A stretch of 64,000 bases of DNA. It comes from Arenimonas oryziterrae DSM 21050 = YC6267 (GTDB lineage: Bacteria; Pseudomonadota; Gammaproteobacteria; Xanthomonadales; Xanthomonadaceae). Below, one piece after another: positions 20,246 through 29,378 of this stretch. The stretch is taken from assembly GCF_000420545.1 (NCBI RefSeq), contig NZ_ATVD01000003.1, positions 186,001 to 250,000 on the forward strand, read 5' to 3'. Position 1 is the first letter of the stretch; each line of letters opens with the position of its first letter. The notes below the pieces were generated by a model. The model was not told the DNA's origin, ran no database searches, and saw nothing but the letters and a program-made list of their open reading frames with translations. The translations under genes and the position numbers were made by a program.

Positions 20246-21184
20246 TCAAGGCCACTGCATCTCGCCCTTGGCCACCTTCGCACTCAGTTCCAGCGAGGCG
20301 ACGCCCTTCAGCGTGGGGTAGCGCTGTTTCATCGCTGCGATGAGGGCATTGCCGTCCTTGGCCTTTGCCGTTTCTTCGTCGAAGGCACGGATGTAATCGG
20401 CGGTGAATGTCAGTGCGGCGATATCCTGCGGCACGCCCGGTTCGAAATGACCGGGAACCACGTGCTCGGGCCGCAGCGCCACGAGACGATCGAGCATCGC
20501 CAACCAGTCGGCATGCGACTGCGGCGATTGCGTATCGGCCATCCAGACATGCTCGCCGGCGAAAACCGGAATGCCGCCGACGACCGTGCGGATCGACGGA
20601 ATCCACAGCACGGTGCGATCCGGCGTCGGACCGTCAAGGCCGAGGATCTCGAGCGACTGGCCTTCGAGCGTGATCGTGTTGCCGGTCACCGGCGCCGGCA
20701 GGACGATGCGCGAGGGCGCGCCTGCGCCGAGTTTCGGGCCCCAGAACGCGAGCTTGCCGGCCGAGGTTTTCTGCATGTGGGCGATCGTGCTCGGCGTCGC
20801 GAGCACCTTCGCGTCCGGGAACGCGGCGGTCAGGGTCTCGAGACCGAAATAGAAATCGGGATCGCCGTGACTGATGTAGATCGTCGTCAACGTCTTGCCC
20901 GAGGCGCGGATCATCGCGACGAGTTTGTCCGCGTCGAGCGTCGAGAACTGCGCGTTGACCAGCACGGCCTCGTGCGCGCCGGTGACCAGGGTCGAGGACA
21001 CCTCGAAGATGCCGGCGGCGCCGGGGTTGTAGGTTTCGATGCGCAGCGGCGCGGCGATCGGGTTCGGAGCAGTGGTCATGGCGGCGGGTTCCTTAGCGGG
21101 CGGCGGAGTGGGCGTCGGCGACGAACAGGCCCCGAGGCCAGCGGCGAGGACGAGGGCGGACGCGGTCTTGAGAGGCGAGGTCAT
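20246..21184 (-). CDS. MBL-fold lipoprotein with degenerate metal motif
   Basis: A 312-residue predicted lipoprotein: MTSPLKTASALVLAAGLGAC ends in a lipobox (LGAC), followed by a Ser/Thr/Pro linker. The body has metallo-beta-lactamase-fold features (EAVLVNAQFSTLDADKLV, TTIYISHGDPDFYFGLETL, LRPEHVVPGHFEP). The normal HxHxDH zinc motif reads HGDPDF here, so the second and last histidines are lost, and GEHVWMADT stands where the second metal strand is expected. Zinc hydrolase activity is therefore uncertain. The gene diverges from a LysR regulator with 106 bases between them, which probably controls it. Confidence 0.8.
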   Translation of the reverse strand: MTSPLKTASALVLAAGLGACSSPTPTPPPAKEPAAMTTAPNPIAAPLRIETYNPGAAGIFEVSSTLVTGAHEAVLVNAQFSTLDADKLVAMIRASGKTLTTIYISHGDPDFYFGLETLTAAFPDAKVLATPSTIAHMQKTSAGKLAFWGPKLGAGAPSRIVLPAPVTGNTITLEGQSLEILGLDGPTPDRTVLWIPSIRTVVGGIPVFAGEHVWMADTQSPQSHADWLAMLDRLVALRPEHVVPGHFEPGVPQDIAALTFTADYIRAFDEETAKAKDGNALIAAMKQRYPTLKGVASLELSAKVAKGEMQWP

Positions 21185-21262
21185 CGCGGGGGCTCCACAG
21201 GGCGGTGAGGTCGTTGGACGTCACGATAGGCCAATGATCCCGCGCGAAAAACCGCGTATAAG

Positions 21263-21282
21263 TCCACAAACTGTTGCGTGGA
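21263..21282. promoter_or_regulatory. candidate LysR operator
   Basis: TCCAC and GTGGA form a perfect 5-base inverted repeat separated by 10 bases, eight bases before the LysR start in the divergent intergenic region. The spacing resembles LysR-type sites (inverted arms around an 11-base core). Assignment is by position and symmetry only. Confidence 0.5.
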
Positions 21283-21290
21283 TCGGACAA

Positions 21291-22211
21291 ATGGACCGGA
21301 TGACCGCGATGCAGGTGTTCGTCGAGGTCGCGGACCGCGGCAGCCTGACGGCCGCCGCCGAGTCCCTGGCGATGTCGCGCGCAATGGCTACGCGCTACCT
21401 GGGCGAGCTCGAAACCTGGCTCGGCGCACGTCTGCTCCACCGCACGACGCGCCGCCTGAGCCTGACGCCCGCCGGCGAAGCCGCCCTCGCACGCTGCCGC
21501 ACCCTGCTCGAACTTGGCGACGATCTGCGCGCCGTTTCGGCCGCCCCCGACGCCGCCCCGCACGGCCGCATCCGCATCACCTGCAGCACCTCGTTCGGCC
21601 TGAGCCAGATGGCCGCCGCCGTCGCCGACTACGTCGCGCGGCATGCCGGGACCGCCGTGGACATGCTGCTGCTCGATCGCTCGGTGAACCTAGTCGAGGA
21701 GCGCATTGATCTGGCGATCCGCATCAGTCCGGCGCTCGATCCGGGTCTGATCGCGCGTCAGCTGTCGGTCTGCCGTTCCGTGCTGTGCGCGACGCCGGCG
21801 TATCTGCAAAAACGCGGCCGACCCGAACAGCCCGACGACCTGATCGCGCATTCCTGCCTGACGCACCACTACGTCGGTCGCCAACTCTGGGCCCTGGAAC
21901 GCGAGGGCGTGACGACATCCGTCGCCGTCGACGGCCCGATCAGTGCCAACGATGCAACCGCTTTGATGCAGGCCGTGCGCGCCCATGCCGGCATCGCGAT
22001 GCTGCCGACCTATCTCGTCGCACCGCACCTGGCCAGCGGCGAACTGGCGATCGTGCTGCCCGACCACCGCGTCGCCACGATGGGCATCTACGGCGTGTAC
22101 ACCTCGCGCCGGCAAATGCCATTGATCGTGCGCAGTTTTCTGGATTTTCTGGCTGAGCGCTTTGGTGAGGCGCCGGCGTGGGATCGTGATTTGGGCAAGA
22201 CGGCGCGCTGA
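21291..22211 (+). CDS. LysR-family transcriptional regulator
   Basis: A 306-residue regulator. The N-terminal winged HTH reads MQVFVEVADRGSLTAAAESL with SMSRAMATRYLGELETWLG-like continuation and RLLHRTTRRLSLTPAGE, as in the LysR subgroup that includes AaeR/DmlR-like proteins. A substrate-binding-type effector domain occupies residues about 90-295. The start is the ATG before DRMTAMQVF; the longer frame upstream overlaps the divergent lipoprotein gene and is rejected. By orientation it is the likely regulator of the MBL-fold lipoprotein gene and itself. Confidence 0.93.
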   Translation: MDRMTAMQVFVEVADRGSLTAAAESLAMSRAMATRYLGELETWLGARLLHRTTRRLSLTPAGEAALARCRTLLELGDDLRAVSAAPDAAPHGRIRITCSTSFGLSQMAAAVADYVARHAGTAVDMLLLDRSVNLVEERIDLAIRISPALDPGLIARQLSVCRSVLCATPAYLQKRGRPEQPDDLIAHSCLTHHYVGRQLWALEREGVTTSVAVDGPISANDATALMQAVRAHAGIAMLPTYLVAPHLASGELAIVLPDHRVATMGIYGVYTSRRQMPLIVRSFLDFLAERFGEAPAWDRDLGKTAR

Positions 22212-22224
22212 CGCGGCGCAAGGT

Positions 22225-22905
22225 CTACACGTCGACGAAGCGCAGCCCGACGCCGGGCTCGGTCGCGATGTAGCGCGGGTTCGCGGCCTCGTCGCCGAGC
22301 TTGGCGCGCAGCTTGGCGACGAGGATGCGTAGATAGTGGGTGTCGGTCGTATGCGTGGGGCCCCAGAGTTCGCGCAGCAGCTGCGACTGCGTCAGCACGC
22401 GCCCGCGATGGCGCAGCAGCAGGGCAAGCAGCGCCCATTCCTTGCGGGTCAGCGGCACCGGTTCGCCCTTGCGCAGCACCAGGCGACGACGGGTGTCGAT
22501 GCGCAGCTCGCCGAGCGTCAGCGGCTCGGTCTCGTCGGGGTCGCGGTCGGCGCGCAACAGCACGCGCAAGCGCGCCGCGAGCTCCTGCACGCCAAAGGGT
22601 TTGGTCAGGTAGTCGTTCGCGCCGGCATCGAGCAAGGCGACTTTCTCGCCCTCCTGCGCACGCACCGAAAGCACGATCACCGGCACCGAGGACCAGGCAC
22701 GCAGATCGCGCAGCACGTCGCGGCCGTCGCGATCGGGCAAGCCCAGATCGAGTACCACCGCGTCGGCACCGCGCGTCGCCAACGCCGCCAGACCCGACTG
22801 TCCGTCGGCCGCTTCGTCGACGACATAGCCCTGCGCGCGCAGGCTGATGCCGAGAAAACGGCGGATCTGCAGTTCGTCGTCGATGACCAGGATGCGGGCG
22901 GACAT
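22225..22905 (-). CDS. kdpE: KdpE-like OmpR-family response regulator
   Basis: A 226-residue response regulator. The receiver domain has acidic residues DD at 9-10, the phospho-acceptor D53 (VVLDLGLPDRDG) and the lysine in LTKPFG. The C-terminal winged helix ends with HYLRILVAKLRAKLGDEAAN and PRYIATEPGVGLRF, the KdpE-type C-terminus. It starts one base after the sensor-kinase stop. No kdpFABC operon is present in the window; the neighbour is kup, whose upstream region carries a direct repeat that could be its binding site. Confidence 0.9.
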   Translation of the reverse strand: MSARILVIDDELQIRRFLGISLRAQGYVVDEAADGQSGLAALATRGADAVVLDLGLPDRDGRDVLRDLRAWSSVPVIVLSVRAQEGEKVALLDAGANDYLTKPFGVQELAARLRVLLRADRDPDETEPLTLGELRIDTRRRLVLRKGEPVPLTRKEWALLALLLRHRGRVLTQSQLLRELWGPTHTTDTHYLRILVAKLRAKLGDEAANPRYIATEPGVGLRFVDV

Positions 22906-22906
22906 C

Positions 22907-24481
22907 TCACTCGTCCTTGGGCAGGTCGGAGGGCGCGGGTTCGAACGGCAGCGACAGACGCAGCACCGTGCCCGGATCGTCGCCCCGCGCCATGGCCATC
23001 GCCTCGCCGCCGTGCGCGCGCAGGATACCGCGACAGATCGTCAGGCCCAGGCCGGTGCCGTTCGGACGGCGATCGCCGCGCGACACGCTATGGAACATGT
23101 CGAACACCGCGTCGCGTTCTTCCTCCGGAATGCCGGGGCCGGCATCGATGATGTCGATGCGGATGGACTCGCTGTCCGCGTCGGCACGCACGCGCAAAGG
23201 CGAGCCCACCGGCGAAAACTTCGCCGCATTGTCGAGCACGTTGAACAGCGCCTGCTCGAACAGCGGCGGATTGACTTGTAGCAGCGGAATGATCGCCGGC
23301 AGCTGCAGTTCGACGGCGCGATCGGGATGCACTCGCTTCGCGCGCAGGATCGCGGTGCCGACGATGTCGTCCAGACCGACCCATTGGCGCTCGAGCGCCG
23401 GCGCGCCATGGCCGAGTCGCGTCATGTCGAGCAGGTTCTGGATGTAACGGTCCAGGCGCCGGCCTTCGCCGAGAATGTCGCGCGCGAGCTGGCGCTGGTC
23501 ATCGACCGAGAGCTGATCGCGATAGACGTCGAGACTTTCGGCGCTGCCGATGATCGTCGACAGTGGCGAGCGCAGATCATGCGACACCGAAGACAACAGC
23601 GCCGCCCGCAGGCGTTCGGTCTCGGCTTGCAAACGCGTGCTTTCCAGTTGTTTGCCCAGCTGCAATCGGTTCAGCGCCTGCGCCAGATCGCGCACCATCG
23701 CCTCGGCCAGACGGGCCTGCTCGGGCGGCAACGACGACAGCGGCGACGAAAAATGCAGGGCGACGACGCCCAGCCAGCGCCCGGGTTGCCCCAGCGGCAG
23801 GCAATGCCAGGGGATATCGCGTTCGCTGTGATCGACCTCGCGCTCGTCGCCGGAGGTCGCGCGCGCCCAGCAGCGCCGCACCGCGGCATCGAGGGAGGGA
23901 TCGAAGCGCGGCAGCGCATTTTCGCGATCGCCCTCGATCAGGCGCGCGCTGCCCGGTTGGCCGTGCAGCACGACCGCTTCGACGTCGAGCGCCTCTGCCA
24001 GGGCCTGCGTGGCGGCCGCAATCGCCTCCGCTTCGGTGCCCGCCGCCGTGAGCCGCTGTGCGAGCTGCTGCAGCGATTCGGCATGCGCGCGTGCGGTCTT
24101 GAGCAGGATGACCTGGTTGCGCAGACGGTTCGCGAGCCGCCCGCAGACCAGAGCGCCGGCGAGAAACATCGTGACGGTCACCAGCCCATGTCGCGCCGCG
24201 AGATAGAGCGTGTAGCGCGGCTCCAGGAAGAAGAAGTTGTAGGCGAGAAAGCACAGCACGGCCGCAAAGACGGAGACGGTCATGCGGCTGCGCGCCGATA
24301 CGAAGATCACCGCCGTCATAAACACCAGCGACAGATCGTCGAACGCGAGATAGCGCTCGGCTAGCGCACCCGCGGCGACCGCCAGCGCACATGCGAACGT
24401 CGCGACGGCGAGCTCGCGCTCGAACGAGGTGTCGTGCGGCGACCCGGGCGGGAAGGGCGGTTTTTCGTTCTCGCGTCGCAT
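22907..24481 (-). CDS. KdpD-like sensor histidine kinase lacking the N-terminal KdpD/USP region
   Basis: A 524-residue kinase. Only about 20 residues precede the four-helix DUF4118 membrane domain (residues 25-115, with the KdpD hallmark YNFFFLEPRYTL). A GAF-like region follows (about 150-280), then the H-box VSHDLRSPLSTI with His301, the N-box NVLDNAAKFSP, DAGPGIPEEERD and GTGLGLTICRGIL. Full-length KdpD has roughly 370 more residues in front (P-loop KdpD and UspA-like domains); the upstream sequence here does not encode them. It is coupled to kdpE (one-base gap) and diverges from kup. Confidence 0.92.
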   Translation of the reverse strand: MRRENEKPPFPPGSPHDTSFERELAVATFACALAVAAGALAERYLAFDDLSLVFMTAVIFVSARSRMTVSVFAAVLCFLAYNFFFLEPRYTLYLAARHGLVTVTMFLAGALVCGRLANRLRNQVILLKTARAHAESLQQLAQRLTAAGTEAEAIAAATQALAEALDVEAVVLHGQPGSARLIEGDRENALPRFDPSLDAAVRRCWARATSGDEREVDHSERDIPWHCLPLGQPGRWLGVVALHFSSPLSSLPPEQARLAEAMVRDLAQALNRLQLGKQLESTRLQAETERLRAALLSSVSHDLRSPLSTIIGSAESLDVYRDQLSVDDQRQLARDILGEGRRLDRYIQNLLDMTRLGHGAPALERQWVGLDDIVGTAILRAKRVHPDRAVELQLPAIIPLLQVNPPLFEQALFNVLDNAAKFSPVGSPLRVRADADSESIRIDIIDAGPGIPEEERDAVFDMFHSVSRGDRRPNGTGLGLTICRGILRAHGGEAMAMARGDDPGTVLRLSLPFEPAPSDLPKDE

Positions 24482-24563
24482 CGCTGACTAGGGGCCGATT
24501 CCGGTTTTGATGGGTCGGTGGAAGCTTGGCGCAAAGCGGGCGTCTCGGGTGCGTCGCGCGGCA

Positions 24564-24581
24564 TAAATTCTGCGTAAATTC
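24564..24581. promoter_or_regulatory. candidate response-regulator direct repeat
   Basis: TAAATTC occurs twice with an 11-base period (TAAATTC-TGCG-TAAATTC), in the 169-base gap between the divergent kinase and kup genes. Tandem half-sites one helical turn apart are typical of OmpR-family regulators such as KdpE. The AT-rich repeat stands out from the surrounding GC-rich sequence. Function is inferred from position. Confidence 0.5.
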
Positions 24582-24650
24582 GCCGGTTTTTCCGCCGCCG
24601 GACGGCATCCGCGCCGCGACAATGCGCGCCTCCGCTCCTTCGGTGCAAGC

Positions 24651-26537
24651 ATGAACCACACCTCCGCCACCCCTGGCCTGAGAAAGCAGCTGCCCCTGGT
24701 CCTCGGTGCGGTCGGCATCGTGTTTGGCGATATCGGCACGAGTCCGTTGTACACGCTGCAGCAAGCCTTCAGTCCGAACTATGGCCTAGCACCGGACCAG
24801 ACCAATGTGCTCGGCGTGCTGTCGCTGGTGTTCTGGTCCCTGATCCTGGTGGTCACGATCAAATACGTGCTCATCATCATGCGCGCCGACAATCGCGGCG
24901 AAGGCGGCATCCTCGCCCTGATGGCGGTCGTGCAGCGCAGTTTGCCGATCGCGGCGCCGATGGCCTATGGCGTCGGCCTGCTGGGCATTTTCGGCACGGC
25001 GCTGTTTTTCGGCGACGGCGTGCTGACTCCCGCGATTTCCGTGCTCAGCGCAGTCGAAGGTCTGGGCGTGGTCGCGCCCCAGCTCGAACGCTTCGTCGTG
25101 CCGGCGACCCTGGTGGTCTTGCTGCTGCTGTTCGCGCTGCAGCGTCAGGGGGTGGCGAAGGTCGGTCGCTTGTTCGGCCCGGTGACGGTCCTGTGGTTTC
25201 TGGCGATCGGCGCGGCGGGGCTGGCCGAACTGAGCGCGCACCCGGGCGTGCTGCGCGCGCTGGATCCGAGCTGGGCGTTCGGCTTTTTCGTCCACCACGG
25301 TGTCGTGGCGTGGCTGGCGCTGGGCGCGGTCGTGCTTGCCGTGACCGGTGGCGAAGCGCTGTATGCCGACATGGGCCATTTCGGACCGCGGCCGATCCGC
25401 CTGGCCTGGCTGGGTCTTGTGCTTCCGTGCCTGCTGCTCAACTACTTCGGACAGGGCGCCTTGATCCTCGCCGATCCGAGCTCGGTGTCGAACCCGTTCT
25501 ATCGCCTGGTACCGGCCTGGGGTCAGCTACCCATGATCGTGCTGGCGACGCTCGCCACGGTCATCGCTTCGCAGGCACTGATCTCGGGCACGTTCTCGGT
25601 CGTGCGGCAGGCGATCCAGCTGGGCTATCTGCCGCGCATGCAGATCATCCACACGTCCTGGGACGAGATCGGGCATGTCTACATTCCCTGGGTGAATCGC
25701 ACGCTGCTCGCGGCCGTGATGCTGACCGTGGTGGGTTTCGGCTCGTCGGCGAAACTCGGCATCGCCTACGGCGTCTCCGTCACCGGCACGATGCTGATCA
25801 GTGCGCTGCTGACCATCGTGCTCGCGCACGAGCGCTGGCGGGTGCCGGTCTGGCTGCTGGTGCCGGCGTCGCTCCTGTTTCTGGGCATCGATCTGGCGTT
25901 CTTCAGCGCGAACATCATCAAGTTCGCCGAAGGCGCCTGGTTCCCCGTACTGATCGGCATCGCGGCGTTCACCCTCATGCGCACCTGGCGGCGCGGCCGC
26001 GATCTGGTGCGACGGCAGATCAATCGCGACAGCCTGCGTATCGAGCACTTCATGCAGAGCGTCGCGGTCGATCCGCCGCTACGCGTGCCCGGCACGGCGG
26101 TCTTCATGACCCCGTCCAACGACTATCTGCCGCCGGCCTTGCTGCACAACCTCAAGCACAACCAGGTGCTGCACGAGCGCAATGTACTGCTGACGGTCGA
26201 GACGCTTGCCGTCCCGCGGGCGGACGATAGCGAACGCGTGTCCTATGTCGATCTCGGCGACGGCTTCTCGCGTCTGAATCTGCGCTTTGGCTACATGGAA
26301 GATCCCGACGTGCCCAAGGCCCTGCGCCACTGGGACATTCCCGGACCGGGCTTCGATCCAATGCGCACGACATTTTTCGCCAGCCGCGAATCGCTATCGG
26401 CGCGCAAGGATCAGGGCATGGCGCTGTGGCGCGACAAGCTGTTCCTGTTCATGTCGCGCAACGCGACGCCGGCGACGGAATTCTTCCGCATTCCCGGCAA
26501 CCGGCTGGTCGAGCTGGGCGTGCACGTGGCCATCTAG
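24651..26537 (+). CDS. kup: low-affinity potassium uptake protein Kup
   Basis: A 628-residue K+/H+ symporter of the inner membrane, close in length to E. coli Kup. The hallmark [16 protein letters not shown] occurs at the first helix, followed by [20 protein letters not shown] and [19 protein letters not shown]; about twelve helices run to residue 430 or so and a cytoplasmic domain completes the chain. It diverges from the KdpD/KdpE-like pair. In E. coli kup is constitutive and Kdp is the regulated system, so this arrangement suggests a different control scheme. Confidence 0.96.
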   Translation: MNHTSATPGLRKQLPLVLGAVGIVFGDIGTSPLYTLQQAFSPNYGLAPDQTNVLGVLSLVFWSLILVVTIKYVLIIMRADNRGEGGILALMAVVQRSLPIAAPMAYGVGLLGIFGTALFFGDGVLTPAISVLSAVEGLGVVAPQLERFVVPATLVVLLLLFALQRQGVAKVGRLFGPVTVLWFLAIGAAGLAELSAHPGVLRALDPSWAFGFFVHHGVVAWLALGAVVLAVTGGEALYADMGHFGPRPIRLAWLGLVLPCLLLNYFGQGALILADPSSVSNPFYRLVPAWGQLPMIVLATLATVIASQALISGTFSVVRQAIQLGYLPRMQIIHTSWDEIGHVYIPWVNRTLLAAVMLTVVGFGSSAKLGIAYGVSVTGTMLISALLTIVLAHERWRVPVWLLVPASLLFLGIDLAFFSANIIKFAEGAWFPVLIGIAAFTLMRTWRRGRDLVRRQINRDSLRIEHFMQSVAVDPPLRVPGTAVFMTPSNDYLPPALLHNLKHNQVLHERNVLLTVETLAVPRADDSERVSYVDLGDGFSRLNLRFGYMEDPDVPKALRHWDIPGPGFDPMRTTFFASRESLSARKDQGMALWRDKLFLFMSRNATPATEFFRIPGNRLVELGVHVAI

Positions 26538-26558
26538 ACGACGGGCCGCCGACGCGGC

Positions 26559-27104
26559 CTATCGCTGCGCCGCTTTCCAGAACAGCGCCGCGGACACCAG
26601 CCACGCCCCGGTGAAGCACACCGTCAACGGCAGCAAGGCCGGGTCGGAGCCGGTGAACTGCGCGCCGACCAGCACCAGGGCCTGCGCCACCGCCGTCGTG
26701 ATCAGCGCGTGCACCATGCCTGCGGCGCGCAGACGGGCGATGAGGGCGCCGACGAGGCCCACGGCGAGCACGCCGAAGAACATCAGGTTCGCCCGGTTGT
26801 GTTCGCTGCCGATGATGCCGACCGCGATGTTGATCCAGACCAGGAAGAATCCCGCGAGCGCCGCCACGCCAACACCGGCGCGATAGAAGGTGTCGCGCGA
26901 CATGCGCACACCGACTTCATAGGTGCTGCAAGCGACCAGAAGCATGATGCCGAAGACCGCGAAGTCGAGCCCCGTCCAGTTCACCTCTGACGTGAACTGC
27001 ATCGCTACCAGGGGCAGGAGCAGCAGGCAGGCGGCTGTGCTCCAAACCGCGATCCGCAAGAGATTGCCGCGTCGTTCGCTGCCGTTTTCCATGTTCGCCG
27101 CCAT
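26559..27104 (-). CDS. six-helix membrane protein of unknown function
   Basis: A 181-residue integral membrane protein with six predicted helices (for example RIAVWSTAACLLLLPLVAMQ, FAVFGIMLLVACSTYEVG, GVAALAGFFLVWINIAVGII and CFTGAWLVSAALFW). The ATG before AANMENGSER is preferred because the longer frame upstream is polar and lies in the intergenic region. I do not recognise the family. It converges with kup with 21 bases between stops and diverges from the hydrolase gene. Confidence 0.78.
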   Translation of the reverse strand: MAANMENGSERRGNLLRIAVWSTAACLLLLPLVAMQFTSEVNWTGLDFAVFGIMLLVACSTYEVGVRMSRDTFYRAGVGVAALAGFFLVWINIAVGIIGSEHNRANLMFFGVLAVGLVGALIARLRAAGMVHALITTAVAQALVLVGAQFTGSDPALLPLTVCFTGAWLVSAALFWKAAQR

Positions 27105-27306
27105 TGTTGATCTCCCCGCCCAGGTTGACCCGGATCCGGGCCTGGACGCCAGCTTGCGCCCCGCCCGTGTGCCGGTCATGGGATCCGTGTGAAGCCAATA
27201 AGAAGTCCGCGATCGCCGTCGCAGATCGCGTGGCGTGGTCCATACTGCCCGCGCCGGCAAGACGATCGTCTGCCAGCCTCACGTCCTTTCCGGAAATCCG
27301 CTCCCC

Positions 27307-28371
27307 ATGACCCGACTGCCCCTCGCCGCCCTGCTGTGGCTGCTACCGTTTTGCGCGTTCGCCGATTTCGCCCCCGCGCCCCCGCCGCCCAATCTGAACC
27401 TCGCGCCTTGTCGCACGGCGACCGCGGCCGTGCACGAACAAGGCTTCGTGATGATCGGCGGCATCGAGCAATGGGTGACGATCCAGGGCGCGAGCTGCGC
27501 GAACCCGGTCGTGTTGTTCGTGCATGGCGGCCCAGGCAACCCGCTGACGCCGTTCGCCGATGCCGTGTATGGCGCGTGGGAAAAGGACTTCACCCTCGTG
27601 CAGTGGGACCAGCGCGGCGCGGGCCGCACCTTCGGTCGCCACCCGCAGGCCGCCGACGCGACGCTGACGATCGAGCAGATGGCGCAGGACGGTGTCGAGG
27701 TCGCGGCCTACGTGACCCAGCGCCTGGGAAAACAGAAGGTGCTGCTGCTCGGCGGCTCCTGGGGATCGATCCTCGGTGTGCACATGATCAAGGCGCGGCC
27801 GGCACTGTTCACCGCGTATGTCGGCGCGGGACAGCTGGTGAGCTACCGCGACAATCCGCTGGCGAGCTATCAGAAGACGCTCGCGCTCGCGCGTGCCGCG
27901 AACGATGCCAAGACCCTTGAGACGCTCGAAGCCCTTGGCCCACCGCCGTGGACGAACCCGCGCGCGTTCGGCGTGCTGCGCCGCGCGACGCGCCTGTACG
28001 AAGCGAAAAAATCCACACCCGCACCCGCCGACTGGTGGACGCTGCCGGCCGAGTACGCAACCGCCGAACGGCAGGCCGAGTACGAAGCCGGCGAAGACTA
28101 TTCGTATCTCCAGTTCGTCGGCCTGACCGGCGAGGGCATGCTGTCCAAGCTCAATCTTCCCAAACTGGGCCTGAAATTCGACGTGCCGGTGTTCATCATC
28201 GAAGGCGAAGAAGATCTCGTGTCGACGCCGGAAGTCGCGAAGGCCTATTTCGACGCGATCAGCGCGCCACGCAAGGAATTCGTACTGCTGCCCAAGGCCG
28301 GGCATGATCCGAACGCGGCGACGATCGCGGCGGAGTATCGGCTTCTGCGAAGCGTCGCGACGCCGGAATAA
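27307..28371 (+). CDS. secreted alpha/beta hydrolase, proline-iminopeptidase-like
   Basis: A 354-residue protein with a signal peptide (MTRLPLAALLWLLPFCAFA), so it is probably periplasmic. The alpha/beta-hydrolase core has the oxyanion motif FVHGGPGNPL, WDQRGAGRTFGRH, and the nucleophile elbow GGSWGS. The acid is probably the Asp of EGEEDLVS and the base the His of AGHDPN. HGGPG with DQRGAG is typical of proline iminopeptidase and related peptidases (family S33). The upstream in-frame ATG would bury the signal peptide and is rejected. Confidence 0.9.
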   Translation: MTRLPLAALLWLLPFCAFADFAPAPPPPNLNLAPCRTATAAVHEQGFVMIGGIEQWVTIQGASCANPVVLFVHGGPGNPLTPFADAVYGAWEKDFTLVQWDQRGAGRTFGRHPQAADATLTIEQMAQDGVEVAAYVTQRLGKQKVLLLGGSWGSILGVHMIKARPALFTAYVGAGQLVSYRDNPLASYQKTLALARAANDAKTLETLEALGPPPWTNPRAFGVLRRATRLYEAKKSTPAPADWWTLPAEYATAERQAEYEAGEDYSYLQFVGLTGEGMLSKLNLPKLGLKFDVPVFIIEGEEDLVSTPEVAKAYFDAISAPRKEFVLLPKAGHDPNAATIAAEYRLLRSVATPE

Positions 28372-28404
28372 TTCTCCGGCGCGCGGTTTTGTCTCGAGGT
28401 GGGC

Positions 28405-28815
<411 letters not shown>

Positions 28816-28843
28816 GGCGTGAGTCCTGGTGGATGGGGCGAGC

Positions 28844-29293
28844 TCAGCCTACGTCTGGCTCGGTCGCGGGCGCTTCTCGATTCCTGACCGGTCGCGTGAC
28901 ATCCTTCGCCACGCAGGCCGGAATGCCGGCGATCGCCGCCTCGCCCTGGCGCTTGTAGACGCTCGGCGACACGCCGACCAGTTCGGTGAAGCGCGTGCTG
29001 AACGTGCCCAGCGACGAGCAACCCACTTCGAAGCACACGTCGGTGACGCTGAGCTCGCCCTGCCGCAGCAAGGCCATCGCGCGCTCGATGCGCCGCGTCA
29101 TCAGATACGAATACACCGACTCGCCGTACGCAAGTTTGAACTGCCGGCTCAAATGCCCGGCCGACATGTGCACGCCCTGCGCGAGCGCCTCGACGTCCAG
29201 CGGTTGCGCGAAGGAACGATCGATGCGGTCGCGGACGCGGCGCAGGCGGGCGAGGTCGCGCAGGCGGTGTGCGTCGGTGGGCTGGGTGGTCAC
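28844..29293 (-). CDS. short AraC-family transcriptional regulator
   Basis: A 149-residue protein that is little more than the AraC DNA-binding domain: [20 protein letters not shown] is the first HTH and [20 protein letters not shown] with [15 protein letters not shown] the second. There is no effector-binding domain. I chose the GTG at 29293 as start because the next in-frame ATG upstream lies inside the divergent acs gene. It is followed by the VOC gene. It may respond to another protein or act as a constitutive DNA-binding switch. Confidence 0.85.
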   Translation of the reverse strand: MTTQPTDAHRLRDLARLRRVRDRIDRSFAQPLDVEALAQGVHMSAGHLSRQFKLAYGESVYSYLMTRRIERAMALLRQGELSVTDVCFEVGCSSLGTFSTRFTELVGVSPSVYKRQGEAAIAGIPACVAKDVTRPVRNREAPATEPDVG

Positions 29294-29378
29294 GAGAGTG
29301 ATCCTGACATGTCGATTTTGGCGGCGTCCACCGCTGCGCGCGCGACGGCCTGCTAAAGTCATGGCCGGAGGTTTCGCC

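Noticed and set aside
20246-21184. Calling the MBL-fold lipoprotein a beta-lactamase
   Set aside because: The zinc motif is degenerate and the fold is shared by many unrelated hydrolases, so an antibiotic-resistance call is not supported.
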